In this document: piece after piece, positions 42,721 to 55,565 of the stretch
How the letters are laid out: every line of letters begins with the position of its first letter
Position numbering within the stretch: position 1 is the first letter of the stretch
Source: Prochilodus magdalenae
Lineage: Eukaryota > Chordata > Actinopteri > Characiformes > Prochilodontidae
Assembly (NCBI GenBank): GCA_024036415.1
Contig: JAMWET010001633.1
Coordinates: 308,001-372,000, forward strand
Length of the DNA stretch: 64,000 nt
Direction: 5' to 3'
Made by a program: the position numbers and the translations under genes
Notes under the pieces: generated by a model
Told to the model about the DNA's origin: nothing
Seen by the model: the letters and a program-made list of their open reading frames with translations, nothing else
The model's database searches: none

Positions 42721-44209
42721 CCCAAACCTTGTTTCGAGGGGCCAAAATAAGACTTTATCAGCCTCTATACAGTATAAAACTGTCCAGCTCAGTGGGGTAC
42801 GCTTCTAAAGGCTAAATCAATCAAGGCTAAATCGGCACCGTCGCAGACCACAACTGGCCTGGTACTGGGTGGTACTTGGGAGCCAATGGTCAAGTGGTAC
42901 ATGGGTATTTGGCACTGTCCGGCAGAAATCAGAAGACACACATACCCATCCATGCACACGCCAACACGCATATCCTAAGACATCTTCTCTACCCAACAGC
43001 CTGAAATTCATCCTGATGCACCATTACCATTGATATGCTGGATTTATTATACAACAAACAGTTTAACAAACCAGGCCATTTGCCCAGGGGTGCTCAAACT
43101 ATTGCACACCACTGCCTTTGTAATACCATGTATTTATGTCTGTTAATGGTCCTGTCAGTCTGTCTGCTGTCGTGTCAGTTGTCTGTCTGGTCCATCTGTC
43201 CTGTCTGCTTACTGTCTGCATGTGTGTCCTGTCTGTTTTGGCTGTCAGCTGGGGTAGGGCAGAGTAGAACACAGAGACCGTATGTGCCAGTTACTGTTAT
43301 TTATTTATTTATTCATTTACTTATTTTTTTACTTATTAGTTTTGTTTTCCCCCTGGGTAAGGTTGCAGGGGGCTGATAAGAAGACTACGCCACACTGCTA
43401 CATCTATAATACATCACATTACGCTTGTAGCATCATGAATTAACAGTAACTTAAACTGCATCAGAGCTGGCAAGTGAAATCATCTATTAGTCTATTCGGT
43501 TTATGTAATATTTCTCATTTAGTGGCCAAAAATGGAAATTACAGGAATAATGATCTTATTTCCAGGAATTTTACTTGTTTATCCAGTGAAATGATTACAT
43601 TCCATTGACAAGCAATTTAGCTCAGTTGAAGATCTTCCAGTGTATTGGAACAGCTCTTTGTAGCCAAGGATGAAAGTGGCAACAAGATGAACTCCTGTGA
43701 AGAAACCTTCACAAGGCTTTGACAATGTATATACAATAGTGAATAATTACTGGACAGGTTAATTTTTTTTTACTCATTCTGGTATAAACAGTTTACACTT
43801 GCCCTTAAGAACACAACCAGGATTTTATGGTTCCACTGTGTACCTTAAATACGTATTTCCCAATAGGCTATAGTACACATTTGTACCTTACACTATTGCA
43901 CATTATACCTTGTAACTAATAGGTCATAACTGAAGGTAAAAATGATTTAGATCAATAAAATAAAAGTTAACTGGAGATTTATCAGAGCATATAGATTACT
44001 GCTATATTGATTATGCATAGCCAGACACTTTTAGATTTCGGTTCTAAAGAGTTTAAACACAGCAGCCAGCTAGAATCACTCCGCAGGGAAAAAAAAGTAC
44101 AACATTCACAACAAAGCCGTTCAATAAGCAGCCAGTTCCAGCTTTTACTTCTAAAGGAACTGAATGCAACGCACACGCGGACGACCTGTTTGCTGCGTGG
44201 TGCAATGAT
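42721..44209. other. Intron, no recognised element
   Basis: CTGTCTG-rich text at 43130-43240 and (TTTA)n near 43300-43330. A TTTGTACCTTA-type stretch at 43800-43920 may be a decayed repeat. Confidence 0.4.
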
Positions 44210-44560
44210 AGCCTAGCAGGTGGCATCAAACAGACATTCTTGGAGTATCGCTTTAATTATTGATTTCAATGCAGGCGGAGGAACAGACAACAAAGAAGCC
44301 TGGGAGGCATCTCTCCGCAAGGAGAAAGGGAGAGAGAAAGAGGGAGGGAGGCGGGCGTCATGAATTATACATGCGCCCCACAATCGGAGGAGCCTGGTTA
44401 ATTTATGAGCGGAGCGAACAGAACAAGGCAGCAATGCGCTTTTTGTCTGCGCTCCAGTGGAATAAGGGCTTCGCGTTAATACTTCATGACACTTCAAGTC
44501 GCGCTCCGACAACAGCCATTCTCCGGCGGGTATCTCTTACAGAAAAGGGCCACTGACGCC
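44210..44560. other. Candidate conserved non-coding element (unverified)
   Basis: CpG-containing block with CATGAATTATACATGCGCC and AATTTATGAGCGG. Open frames on both strands (about 98 codons) lack family resemblance. Confidence 0.3.
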
Positions 44561-45147
44561 GGCTATCATAGACGTCCCCAAGACCTGAAAGCTAATGCTA
44601 ATGTGAACGCTAGTAAATGTTAATAAAGCTCAGACGAGAACTTTTCAGCCGCCGTAACCTGATATCATCCCACCATCGCTCTATGGCTTGGTTTGGGTTT
44701 CACGGCGGTCCGGCCTCCACAGGATGTAGCTGTCAGAAAGACCTCGGATGAGTGATAAGGCCCGGGCCACGCACCGGTAAAGACTTTGGGAAACGTGGGC
44801 CTCCCAGAGGTGTTCCACAGGGGCGCGTTCTAGGCCCTGTCTGATTTACTGTATATGTAGAGCGTCTCTAATGGCCCCACCAATATTTCAGAGGTGCTGA
44901 CGGAAACACTCACCGTGTCTGTGCGATGATGGACGTTGGTAAAGAGAGTGCCGCTGAGAGAAGCTTTCTGGGCAGCTTTCCCAAACCGCAGCTCCCACTC
45001 CATCTACGGAACTCCAACTACACAACAGCGTAGTGGTGATACCCTCCACTGTCAGGTATAGAATACTAACATTTGCACAGATGTCATTTCTAGAGTCCAT
45101 ATCTTTCACCTCACATTATCATCTCTACCAGACACTAAAGGAAAAGA

Positions 45148-45215
45148 AGCCTAACACTCATCGGCCACTTTACTGGAAACCCACCTCCCACCTTGCAGGT
45201 GTCCTCTTAGAAACT
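45148..45215. mobile_element. Terminal fragment of the TIR element family
   Basis: CATCGGCCACTTTACTGGAA and ACCCACCTCCCACCTTGCAG parallel the inverse of the 42-bp repeat unit. Confidence 0.5.
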
Positions 45216-45379
45216 ACCTGATCTGCTAACATACTCTTTTGTGTATAGCCATTTTCCAGCCCTTCTCCAATGGAAAGCTTCTTACCACAGTGCTACACTA
45301 GATATTTTTGGGTTGGCGGACCACTTGCAACTTAATGACAGTCTACAGACCACTTTTCATTTAGTTAACTCCCATTAGG

Positions 45380-45640
45380 AAATGGATTTAGATCAACAGT
45401 ACTTTCATCTTTGACAGTGACAACATCACACTCCATTCTTGATTCAGATCTGAAAGAATCCATAGGAATTTCTGTCCATGCTTCCATCATGAGATGACAA
45501 CGCCATACCATTGGTCTAAAAGGATGTGTAGCTATCAAGAAGCTCATCACTGAGAAAAGATAGAATAGACACATCAAACAAAGAAGCTATTGGTGTTCTC
45601 TGAACCATGGGCAGACCAACTTAGAGTCCATCCTTAAACC
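45380..45640 (+). mobile_element. Tc1-like N-terminal fragment, family G, copy 3
   Basis: GGTCTAAAAGGATGTGTAGC, ATCAAGAAGCTCATCACTGA and CAAACAAAGAAGCTATTGG align with 5895-5990 and 32935-33015. Confidence 0.6.
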
Positions 45641-47235
45641 AGGTTTTAGTCTGATTTGGTCTAAGCAGACTAAATTCAGACCGAATTTCAGCTACCTTAG
45701 GTAATGTCCAATTAAGCAGTCAGACAATCAGGCGAATTTCTGCCATGTCTGAAATTTTGGTGGCTTGTCTCACAGTTTGAGCAGTTTCACGAGCCGATCT
45801 CTCAAAGTCGCACCCCAAATCACTTACAAACAGCACCAACTACGGCTCCTGCACACACATAAACGCAGGCAAAACAGTCAGCATGTGCAGTACCAGCGTT
45901 CGTAAATGCAAACGGTACCACAGTGATATTTATATTGTCTCTGCAGTTTGGCCGGTTCTCAGTTTCAAAGCCGTCTAGTAAAGTTAGCAGAGCTGTTGTA
46001 GCACAGTTGGCTCAAGCAGAGGTTAAATCCCAAACACCCCCTTCTTTTCTACACAGCACACTTTGCAAGTTCTGGCTTCTACACCAAAACATTAGTCCCA
46101 GTATGGAATTGTATACACATGGCTAAATCCCAAAAGGCTGTGTATTAGACATATGATGCAGTGCTGGTTGCAGGAGCCTCTGTATTGCACTATATAAGGA
46201 GCAGGGAGTCATTTGGGATTCAGCCAGTGTTTTTGGATGGGCAGCGTGTTGTTTTGAATGGAGCAGCTTTATTGGAAATTGTCTGTGGACTGAGCTGAGC
46301 TGTCTGTATGGGCTGTGTTTCACGTGCAATGTGAGCACCAATGTCACGTCATGTGAGTCAGATGGGGCCTACAGTGTAAGTACATACATACATGGAAGGT
46401 TTTCTCTGTACGCGGTGGGCGAGTCAAACGTGCAGTGTGAGCTGTGAGCAAACACCCAATGTGTTTGGGATACATGGATTGTGTAAAACATAATAATGCT
46501 AAACTAATGTCTATGGCTGAACATAGGAGGTTTATAAAAAAATTCCTGAAGATTTCTAATGAGGAAAGAATAAAAGTTGGTCTCCCAAAATAAGAACGTA
46601 ATAAGTGGGACACCAAAAACCCGAAGCAAATTGTTAATACATTTAGTTGTTGAGGCTTCTATGTGCTTTCTATCAAATATTCTTTCTGCTTTTTTTCTGT
46701 CACTGAGAACTGAATTATGGATTCACTTATTTGCTGTTTTGAAGGGAATTTACATAAATAAAGGAAGGCCTTTGACTTTCCCACAGCACTGTATATAGCC
46801 GACCAATAAGAAAGCTGGAGCTCATACCGAGTGGAAGCACAAGGTAGATGCACCGTGAGTGTAATCTTACTGTTAGGCTGTCAGAGCCTGCATGTTCAGC
46901 AGTTTTCAGTTCCTGGCCTCATGCTTGCAGAACCTAATTACCTCTACTTCTTATCACATATGCCGGCATGCCACACTGGCAGATTTAAAAAGCCTTTTCC
47001 TACAACTGGTTTGAGCACAGCCATTTATTACCCAAGCCTTGCAGAAGCATTTAATCTGAACCCCAGATGTGGATGATATAAAGACACACCAAGGTGACTA
47101 TCGACTGTCTGACTTTACCCCGAAATTGGTAAACGAATGAAATCTTTTTGTTCTAACTGTCCGCGCACCTGCAACTCATAGTGCCGCCAGATGCAATAAG
47201 ACTTCAGACAATAGGACTTTATTATAGTTAAAGTT
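45641..47235. other. Intron, mostly unassigned
   Basis: Around 46120-46240 a phrase like GCACTATATAAGGAGCAGGG and GAGTCATTTGGGATTCAGCC resembles a common fish repeat. Otherwise nothing supported. Confidence 0.4.
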
Positions 47236-48325
47236 TAGACTGACATCCCAGAGACTTGGAACTCAACTTAGACTCACACCCCACGACTCAGAACTCAACT
47301 TAGATTCACACCCCAAAGATTTGAGACTCAGCTTAGACTCACAGCCCAGAGATGTGAGACTCAACCTAGACTTGCACCCCTGAGACTTGAGACTCAACTT
47401 AGACCCACACCCCAGAGACTCAAGACTCAACTGAGGCTCACACCAAAGAGATCTGAGACTCAGCTTAGACTTACACCCCAGAGACTTGGGACTCAGACTT
47501 GCACCCCAGAGATTCAAAACTCAATTTAGACTTGCACCCCAGAGACTTGAGACTCAACTTAGACCCACACCACAGCAACTCAAGACTCAACTTAAGACTT
47601 TTGCACCACTAAAACTCGAGACTCAACTTAGACTCACACCCCAGCGACTCAGGACTCAACTTAGACTCACACCCCAGCGACTCAGGACTCAACTTAGACT
47701 CACACCCCAGTGACTCAGGACTCAACTTAGACTCACACCCCAAAGATTTGAGACTCAGCTTAGACTCACACCCCAGAGATGTGAGACTCAACCTAGACTT
47801 GCACCCCTGAGACTCTAGACTCAATTTAGACTTGCACCCCTGAGACTTGAGACTCAACTTAGACCCCCACCCCAGAGACTCAAGACTTAACTTAGGCTCA
47901 CACCAAAGAGATCTGAGACTCAGCTTAGACTCACACCCCAGAGACTTGGGACTCAGACTTGCACCGCTGAGACTCAAGACTCAATTTAGACTTGCACCCC
48001 AGAGACTTGAGACTCAACTTAGACCCACACTCCAGCAACTCAAGACTCAACTTAAGACTCTTGCACCACTAAAACTCGAGACTCAACTTAGACTCGCACC
48101 CCAGCAACTCAGGACTCAACTTAGACTCGCACCCCAGCGACTCAGGACTCAACTTAGACTTACACCCCAGGAACTCAATACACAACTTAGACACACAGCC
48201 CAGAGACTCAATACACAACTTAGACACACAGCCCAGAGACTCAAGACTCAACTTAGACTCGCACCCCAGCGACTCAATACACAACTTAGACACACAGCCC
48301 AGAGACTCAAGGCTCAAAAGCATGA
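47236..48325. repeat. 33-bp minisatellite (about 33 units)
   Basis: Unit: GAGACTCAAGACTCAACTTA, GACTCACACCCCA. Both strands stay open in 11-residue periods (up to 162 codons plus, 122 codons minus). Higher-order structure is visible: the series around 47490-47640 recurs around 47960-48080. Confidence 0.96.
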
Positions 48326-48329
48326 AATG

Positions 48330-48785
48330 GCTTAAAGTGATCTCTGCTTTTATTTTAACGCCAAGTTACTGGTGATCAACTTTTGTTCCATACACATAGT
48401 TTAAACACAGACATCTAAATCTTTGAAGACATTTAATGAGCATATTAATTATTTTGGATATTATTGTTTTACAAACTGCAGCTCCTGCTATAGAAACCGG
48501 TTCCCTTATATGTCGGTGCATTAACTAGGAGAATGCCAGCTGCAGTCATTGCTGTGTGTTTGAGTGCAAATTTCGACAGGAGTCAAAAGGCAATGGTGGA
48601 ATGGGAGGTGATTATCAGTCAGTCTTAGCTGTCGTGAATTCTTCCTCGTCAGCTTGCTCAGCCCTACAAGCTTCCAAGAAAGTTTTAATCAGCAGGGAAG
48701 GACTCTGGCTTGAACTGGGATTGAGGATTGGACTGGGGCTTATCGTCGGATTAGTCTTGGATGAATGGATGACCGCCTGATTGGA
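48330..48785. other. Intron, no recognised element
   Basis: Unique text; a 74-codon frame without context. Confidence 0.45.
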
Positions 48786-48789
48786 GATG

Positions 48790-49145
48790 GATGAGGTCTT
48801 AGTGCTTCTTATGACACTCCTGACATGCTGACCAGATAAATTTAAGGCAGGCGATAACCGACAGCATTCCTTGGTGCATTCCTGGCGTGCCCAAATGAAT
48901 GAGCGCAGGGGAGAAAATCAATGATTTTCTGGAACTAATCCACAATTAATCATCTGAAGAACTGATGGAGGGAATCGCCCAACCGGGTGCAGAAACTGAC
49001 CTGGAGGGCAGGAACTGGACGCTGTATTGGGAGAATAAAAATCTAATTTATTCAGCAAAGGATGGAAATAATATCTTGGCAGAGGAAACAATGGTAATCT
49101 AATTAGTGTATCTAATATTTCTTTCTGTGAGACCGTCCTGCTCCC
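48790..49145. other. Candidate conserved non-coding element (unverified)
   Basis: Repeat-free, balanced block with AATCAATGATTTTCTGG, CACAATTAATCATC, AATCTAATTTATTC and TCTAATTAGTG, a cluster of homeodomain-type AT cores within GC-moderate sequence. This is the most enhancer-like stretch of intron 1 by eye. Confidence 0.35.
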
Positions 49146-49839
49146 TGGATAGGCACTAGTTGCTGGGCCTGCCCTGGACGACCATCATATCCCTTTAGTC
49201 CAAGCACATTTAGTTTAGGAGGCTAAATACCATTAGTGTATATCTGTAAGCTACTATTGACAGGCCTGATCAAAAAATATTAAATACGGTTGGCTTAAAT
49301 GCTAACATATAAGGTAAAGTGAACTGAACAGAAATGCTCAAAAAAAAACATTGACATCCAAAATAATACTGTAAAGATGTTTATGATAATAATGTTCCTA
49401 TAAGGTTGATGATGTTAACTAAGTGTTAAGTGTTATTCGCCATATTCAGAGGATGTTTTGAGGATGTCAGAGCAACAGATTATGTTACATGATAACAATA
49501 GCAGAACTCATTTTCAGCTCAACATTCAGAAAATATTGAATGCATATTAGCAAGGCCTGAGAGGAACAGAACTTTGTGGAGAATGTTCTCCTGCCTTTAG
49601 ACAGAACATTCTAGGAACTTCCTGATGAAAACATTAATGGCAATGCCAATGCCTAAACAGATCATTTCTAGCTTAGCTACAGCTTCCTATTTCCGAGCCT
49701 GGAATTTTCCTTTTTATTAAGAAACGATACTTGATTATTTGTTATTATCCAACTTTTAGTTATTATTATTGACCAAGTTCCCTGAATAAAATGCTTCAGA
49801 ACAAGCACAAACTTAAAATATTCTTAACAGACCAATTCC
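49146..49839. other. Intron, no recognised element
   Basis: AT-rich, no supported feature. Confidence 0.5.
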
Positions 49840-50125
49840 ATCCATCAGCTTGTAAGCAGCAGAGGAGCCTACAGCCTTCGATCGAGGACTGAGTCTCCTC
49901 AGCACGGCGACTGAAAGAGGATTTTACAAGCTTTTCTGATTACAACGAAGCCATTGCGCCTGCCAGGGAATTAAAGCCGGAGACGTTATCTGACACGGAA
50001 AGGCATCAGATGGTGATTAAGAAATCAAAACGTGATTGTTTCCTAATCGCTGCTAATTTAGAGCGTAAATAATGGGGGTGTGCTCTTATTGGGCGAGTGG
50101 TGGTAATGCAGAATGCTAACAGCTA
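49840..50125. other. Candidate conserved non-coding element (unverified)
   Basis: Block with CpGs, TGGTGATTAAGAAATC, CTAATCGCTGCTAATTTAG and no repeats or coding frame. Confidence 0.3.
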
Positions 50126-51340
50126 AAAACGGCGCTCGTCTGGATACGTAAGCCGGTGTCTCGTTACGGCTGCTGATGTTATTGCACAGACGTGATGAGA
50201 TGTTATTTTTGGGCGTGGAAGGGTTTAAAGGCTCTGGAGGTTTCTAGCTCGCATTTTTCCTAATAGAGAATTTGCAACGTGGTGGTTCAAGCATGCACAA
50301 TGACCTGTTTGAGTGTGTTTACGTGGGGGTGGTTGGGTGTGCGGGTTGGTGGGTGGTAGGGGCTTCTGTCTGTGGGTTGGTCAGGCCCAGCAGGAGAGGA
50401 CGTGATGGGGACACGGCTGTTAGCAGTGATAGTGTGGAGGGGGAGGGATGGGGCTCCTGTCTCATTACTCACCGTGGTGGGTGGCAGGAACCAGAGCGAA
50501 AGAGACCAAATGGAGAGGAGCAGAGGCCAGAACACACACATACATACATACTCGCTGGGCAAAAGTCAGAGACAACCCTTCATTTATTTCATATCCGGTC
50601 AAAATGGCCATGATGTAAAAATGATTAAAAACTATCATAAAACAAGATATTAATTAAACAAAAGCCTTAATAATATTACATTAGCATATTATCATGAATC
50701 TTAATGAGTCTGTATTTTGCAAGTTAAGTTAATGAGCAAATACCGGGACCATTTGGGTGTCTGGGTCTCTGAGGTCTTTCCGAACCACTAATTTAGATTG
50801 GCTTTGGCTTTATTACAATTGTTTTTTCAAAGGCATCTGCAGGGCTATTTTTCCACACCCCAAAAGTTCAGTTGTAGAAATTGGCTGTTTTCTGTGCAAG
50901 TACAAATAACTAACACTAAAAATAAAGACCTCTTTGCTGCATCACTACAGTACAGCTCTGGACAACTGTGTGGGGTTCCACAGGGCTATATACTGGACGC
51001 TGAAGTAACTCAACTTCAACTTTGATGTAACCAAGTGGGGTTCCATAGGGGTATATGTAAGGCACTGTAGTCTAAAATCAGTTCAACATTGGAAAACTAT
51101 TTGAGCTTCCACCTGAGTGTATATCAGCCTTTGCTTATTAATATCTAAAATCAGTTTAATCTGTTCCACAGTACAGATTCAGCTTCAGATTACCTCCCAC
51201 TGCTAGGCTGATTTATGCTACCAAAATATCCTGATTATTATTCAAGTTCTAGAAACATTTTCAAAAAATAACACGTAGACTATCAAACTATCCTTCCTGT
51301 AGATTTAACACAAGGCTGAAGCTCCTGATTCAAATTTTCC
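50126..51340. other. Intron, GT-rich then unassigned
   Basis: A G/T-rich stretch at 50300-50480 opens frames on both strands. GGGCAAAAGTCAGAGACAAC at 50559 may be a decayed transposon terminus. Confidence 0.4.
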
Positions 51341-51418
51341 TGTTCCACCTTAAATCATTCAGTAATTGTAATGCATGAGGCTCCTAAATGTAACTGCTGC
51401 ATTATTTAAGGTGGAACA
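51341..51418. repeat. Small foldback element (78 bp)
   Basis: TGTTCCACCTTAAAT at the left and the exact inverse ATTTAAGGTGGAACA at the right; about 24 of 31 bases pair when the arms are extended inward. Likely a MITE remnant. Confidence 0.65.
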
Positions 51419-51519
51419 AGATCCAACAAGAAGCTGGCAAGTAGGAAACTGACCTCAGCTTGTGGTTTTGATGCTTTTAATAAGATGATTTAAGCTTTCA
51501 AACTTAAACACAACAACCA

Positions 51520-51715
51520 CGCTACCTGGCAGAGAGCTGCTAGTCCATGTGGGAGATTGGGATTCAATTGCCAGTTTGGGTGACTATGCTGTGCTACACC
51601 AATAAGAGTCCTTGGGCAAGACCCCTCACACTACATTGGCCTTACTGTAATATGAATAACCTTGTAAGTCCTTGTGGATAAGAGCGTCAGCTAAATGCTG
51701 TAAATGAGTTTACAG
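51520..51715 (+). mobile_element. tRNA-derived SINE, copy 2 (5' part eroded)
   Basis: AGAGTCCTTGGGCAAGACCC and TGTAATATGAATAACCTTGT agree with copy 1 at 40478. The tail GGATAAGAGCGTCAGCTAAA-TGCTGTAAATG is intact and is the classical fish SINE/LINE shared tail. Confidence 0.8.
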
Positions 51716-52803
51716 ATACGGGTGGGGTATTTCAGTAATGAATAGCCAGGAACCAATTAAGTGTTGGTTCTCAACACCCATCCTTTATTATATTATATTA
51801 TATATCCTCCCATACTACTTTATTTACATCAGAAATCAGGACAACTTGGATACTCTGTGGGGTTCTACATGTGTGTGTTAGGCACTATATCACTGTATCT
51901 AGATAAACAGCAATACTATGCTTAATTAGCCCTTTCCTTCCAAAGGAACCCAGGCTCTTAAACTGGTTCTCTTCAGGCTTCGTATAACCTTGGTGCTATT
52001 CGGTTTGCGTTTAAACCAGCTTTTTTTTTTAACCAATGAACGTCAAAACATACAACAGTAGTAAACAGCACGCAAGCGTTTGTGCTGTTATTTCAGTTGT
52101 TTGTTTTATTCGGAAAGCAAGCAGAGATCAGCTACTCAAGACAAGAAGATGTAAAAGGGGTTCTTCAGCAGACCACTGGGTGAAGTCATTGTTGCCTTTG
52201 TTTTCTTCACCAACTGACACACCCACAGATGTCCTCACGGCTTTGTGCTGAAGAACCTACTATCCTTTGGGTCCAGCTCGAAACACTTTCTTTGGGGCGC
52301 AAATGCCCCAAATGGCTCGAAATTAGGTGTGAGAACCAGAACAGAACCCATTCCACATTGAAATTGAAAAAAAGATAACCCAATGAAATTAACCTCTGGT
52401 AGTTTATTAGTCTGACATGCTTCACGGAAATAGCACTAAATAGCAATGCTCAATTTTGAGGTCTCTTTGCGGTTGTTTGGACGGTGTCTCACTCACACTC
52501 ATATTGGGTGAGGTGCGGATCGACTATCCACCAAAAGGGCCTTTGAAGTGCCTCCTGGCAGATGCAACTACCAGAGCCTGGGCCTCCAATAAAACCAACA
52601 CCCTGCCTTATCCTCTAGCGTCTGGCCTTTCTCTCAGCTAAGCCGGGGAAAACGATGACCACACAGCAGCCGTGGAGAATTGACATGACGCGCGGCTCAA
52701 CGCTGGCGGCCAAGAAGGAATTTAGCCCTCCCTAAACACATGCTTCCTGATGTGGTGTTTGTTCTTTCTCACTTGACAATGAAAATTGCAACAAATGCCA
52801 CAT
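51716..52803. other. Intron, no recognised element
   Basis: Mixed composition, increasingly GC-rich after 52450. Nothing supported. Confidence 0.4.
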
Positions 52804-53340
52804 TCAGAACATTAGAATTTTCCCTGGACCTTCCAGGGCTGGAAAAGCACCATGGGAGGACCACAGTGCACTTTCTAGCATGGGACACTGATTGGACACT
52901 CTAAGCTGCTTGGGAGCCGCCAGTGTGGCTCTGTTCCCATGTTCTTTTACCCAGACAAACGCTTTCACCTTAGCTTCCAATTCTGAAAGGGTCAAGACAC
53001 GTAAGTGTGGCTGAAAGGCAAAACAGAAGAAAAAAAACTCCACTGTTTGTTCTGCAACAGGGATTCTTCCCTCAATAGCTCCGGCTCTGTCAAAAGACAG
53101 CGCCAGGAAGGGACGCCTGGCCATGGCTTTCCTCAATGCAATTAAAACAGCACGTCCACAGACAGCACTGCTGGACTGAAAAAGCCTTTTCTGCTGGTGA
53201 GTGCAGGGAGACCTTGGGAAGGAAATGAAAGGGAAAGCGAGGTCGAAGCCATTCTGTTCCTGTGAACGGAGAGGCCTAATCAGAGATGAATGGAGTGGTT
53301 CGGTTCTCTTTCGTAATGTGCAGCAGTCCATTCTTTTCAT
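52804..53340 (-). other. Longest open frame outside repeats (178 codons), no evidence of a gene
   Basis: Non-repetitive open frame from an ATG. Composition is irregular (a run of five phenylalanines, no domain or signal peptide recognised), and no splice context links it to anos1. It lacks the cysteine pattern expected of anosmin exon 1. Most likely a chance frame in a GC-richer block. Confidence 0.15.
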
Positions 53341-54544
53341 TGATGGAGAACATTAATATTGGTCCATCAACATAACACATGACCAGTCAAGAGTTTCTCA
53401 GAGTCTCACTCTACAAAGCTGGGCAGGGTTTAAAGAAACGGTTTGGCATATGCTACTGAGACAGGCTACGGGAACTACAAGGTTGCTAACCGCATGCCTA
53501 AATTGAGCCCGCTTCAAACTGTGTCACGTTTTTACGTAACCTCTGAATGTCCTGTTTATGCGGTCGCTGATATTATATGATGTACTGTGCCTGGGCACTT
53601 ACTCAAATGATCAATATATTACAAATGACTCTCCAACTTAGATAGGATCCAACTTATTACTTACTCAGTAACTCTTTAAAACCCAAACTCACTGATACCA
53701 ACTGGACAATAGAAAGAGAAACCCTTGCTATGTCAGTACTTTATTTAAAAACAAATAATCAAGCACAATAAACCATATTTACAAGGACTGTCACTAACTT
53801 TGCTACAATGTTTTTTATTATACCACAGTTGGTTCCAATCTCACAATGCTGAGTGCCAGGATCTGTCAAAAAGGCACCCCTAATGCATCTCTGCCTTTAA
53901 TTTGGAATGGACAAGCAGTCATTAACAAATAAGAGTAACACAACTTTTTAATGAGAATCAAGCTTGCTGATACAAAATCTAACGAAAACCAGTGAGCGAT
54001 AAAATGACCAGTCCAAAACATTCCCATCATAGTCAACAAATGCCAGTAGAAGACATCCTGAAGGTTCATTTAGTAGAATTTATATGCAGGAGCTCTACTA
54101 TAAAATTATTTTACTTGGTGGGGTGCAAATAAACTTGCTTGATGCACCATGACGGTGTTAAAATCAATACAATAAATATTAATAATGACTCTGTGTAGTA
54201 GTTTGTTACTAATAAGTACTTAAAAATGTCAGAACTTCATACCAAGAGCAAGTACATTACATTATTGAATACCCTGATTACATTATGGTAACGTTACTGC
54301 ATTATCCCCAACACTGCAAGATATACTGATATCAATAGACAAAAAAATAAGTTAGCATAGCTAAAAACAGTAGCTGCCCCTTTAAAGCCTGAAACTGTAT
54401 TCCATGTTTATAGTTAGAAGTATGCCATGCTGGAGATAATTAGGAATCATTATCTCCTGAAATGAATTTCCTGAAAACTTTGTAGTATTTTGGGCCAATT
54501 CCGGTGAGCTAATGTAGAAATTTATACACAAGAATGCTCAGACA
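53341..54544. other. Intron, mostly unassigned
   Basis: Repeat D words at 53485; otherwise AT-rich text. Confidence 0.45.
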
Positions 54545-55565
54545 AACTACACTCATCATCAGAACAGCTGTGCCCAGAAGGAAGTGTGGGATTGCGGTGC
54601 TGTTGGGAAGGAAGATAAAGGTTACCAGGAACAATATACGATGATATACTTAAGACTGATATTGGCATTATTAGTTGAGCTGCACATACAGAAGTAGTGT
54701 CTCTCAGTATGGTGCCGGGCCGCCATCTTTGCAAATGCAACATGCCAGACATCTCAGCATGGAGTTGTGGAGGTTCCTAATGGTGTCCTGTGATGATCCA
54801 TCCCATGCAGCTTGAATACTCTCACACAGTTCCTGCCGATTTTGTGGTAGCGGTGGAGGTGGAGTGACACCAGGCCTTCGGATAACACCAGGCCTTTGTG
54901 TTTCAGCAAAGCATTGATCAGAGTGCCTCCACATATATTAGTCATCCACACCAAAACTCATCATTAAAGATGACCCACTGCCATTCTGAGTCACTCCATG
55001 ACAGCACGACACCATTGCTGTTTTGCTGAGGTTGACATGGAGTTAAGTGCAGATTCAGATTCAAGAGTCAAGCGTCATTTCCACAGAGAAATAAGGAGTT
55101 GCACTGTACAATGAAATTCTTATTCTGCACCAGCTCCCGGAGTTCAAGTACTAAACAATTACAATATAAATACTAAGTAATAATTAAAAAAGGAAAGACT
55201 AGAGAGAAGAAAAGTATATGTATGTATGTATATCACGTCTTTTGTACATACATAATTACTATTAACACCAAATTAAAAGTTAAACAGCGACGGTCACTGG
55301 AACCTGCCTCGATGGGCGCCATACAGCGGTCTGTGTGCATGTAGTCTTGCAAGGTGCAGCCATCTGCCAATGGTGCTGGCAACAACAGGATTACACATGG
55401 AGGACATCACTGCTCACTGAATGTCCAAAATTATATACTGCAGATCAACCAGGTACAACATTAACACCCATTCTTGCTTACGTCACATGTGCATCTGAGC
55501 ATGAAACCTGAACTATTTGCATGTTTCCCAATGTCAGACCTATCCACCAAGCTTGCAATTCATCG
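54545..55565 (-). mobile_element. Tc1/mariner-like relic, family A, copy 6, interrupted by a LINE tail
   Basis: Starts ACTACACTCATCATCAGAAC with GCCCAGAAGG. On the minus strand (54704-54934) the transposase C-terminus reads PQNRQELCESIQAAWDGSSQ, DTIRNLHNSMLRC and DGGPAPY. The element resumes after the insertion at 55045-55330 with GGATTACACATGGAGGACAT and ends near 55565. Confidence 0.8.
55045..55330 (-). mobile_element. LINE 3' end nested in a Tc1 relic
   Basis: GTACAATGAAATTCTTATTC and GCACCAGCTCCCGGAGTTC are antisense LINE 3'UTR text of the common fish type. It splits the family A element, so it is the younger insertion. Confidence 0.65.

Noticed and set aside
47263..48335. 11-residue repeat proteins on both strands
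   Set aside because: 33-bp minisatellite; both strands are equally open, with no gene context.
52804..53340. 178-codon minus-strand frame as a candidate anos1 exon 1
   Set aside because: No signal peptide, no expected cysteine pattern, no donor in the phase needed to join the exon at 30776.
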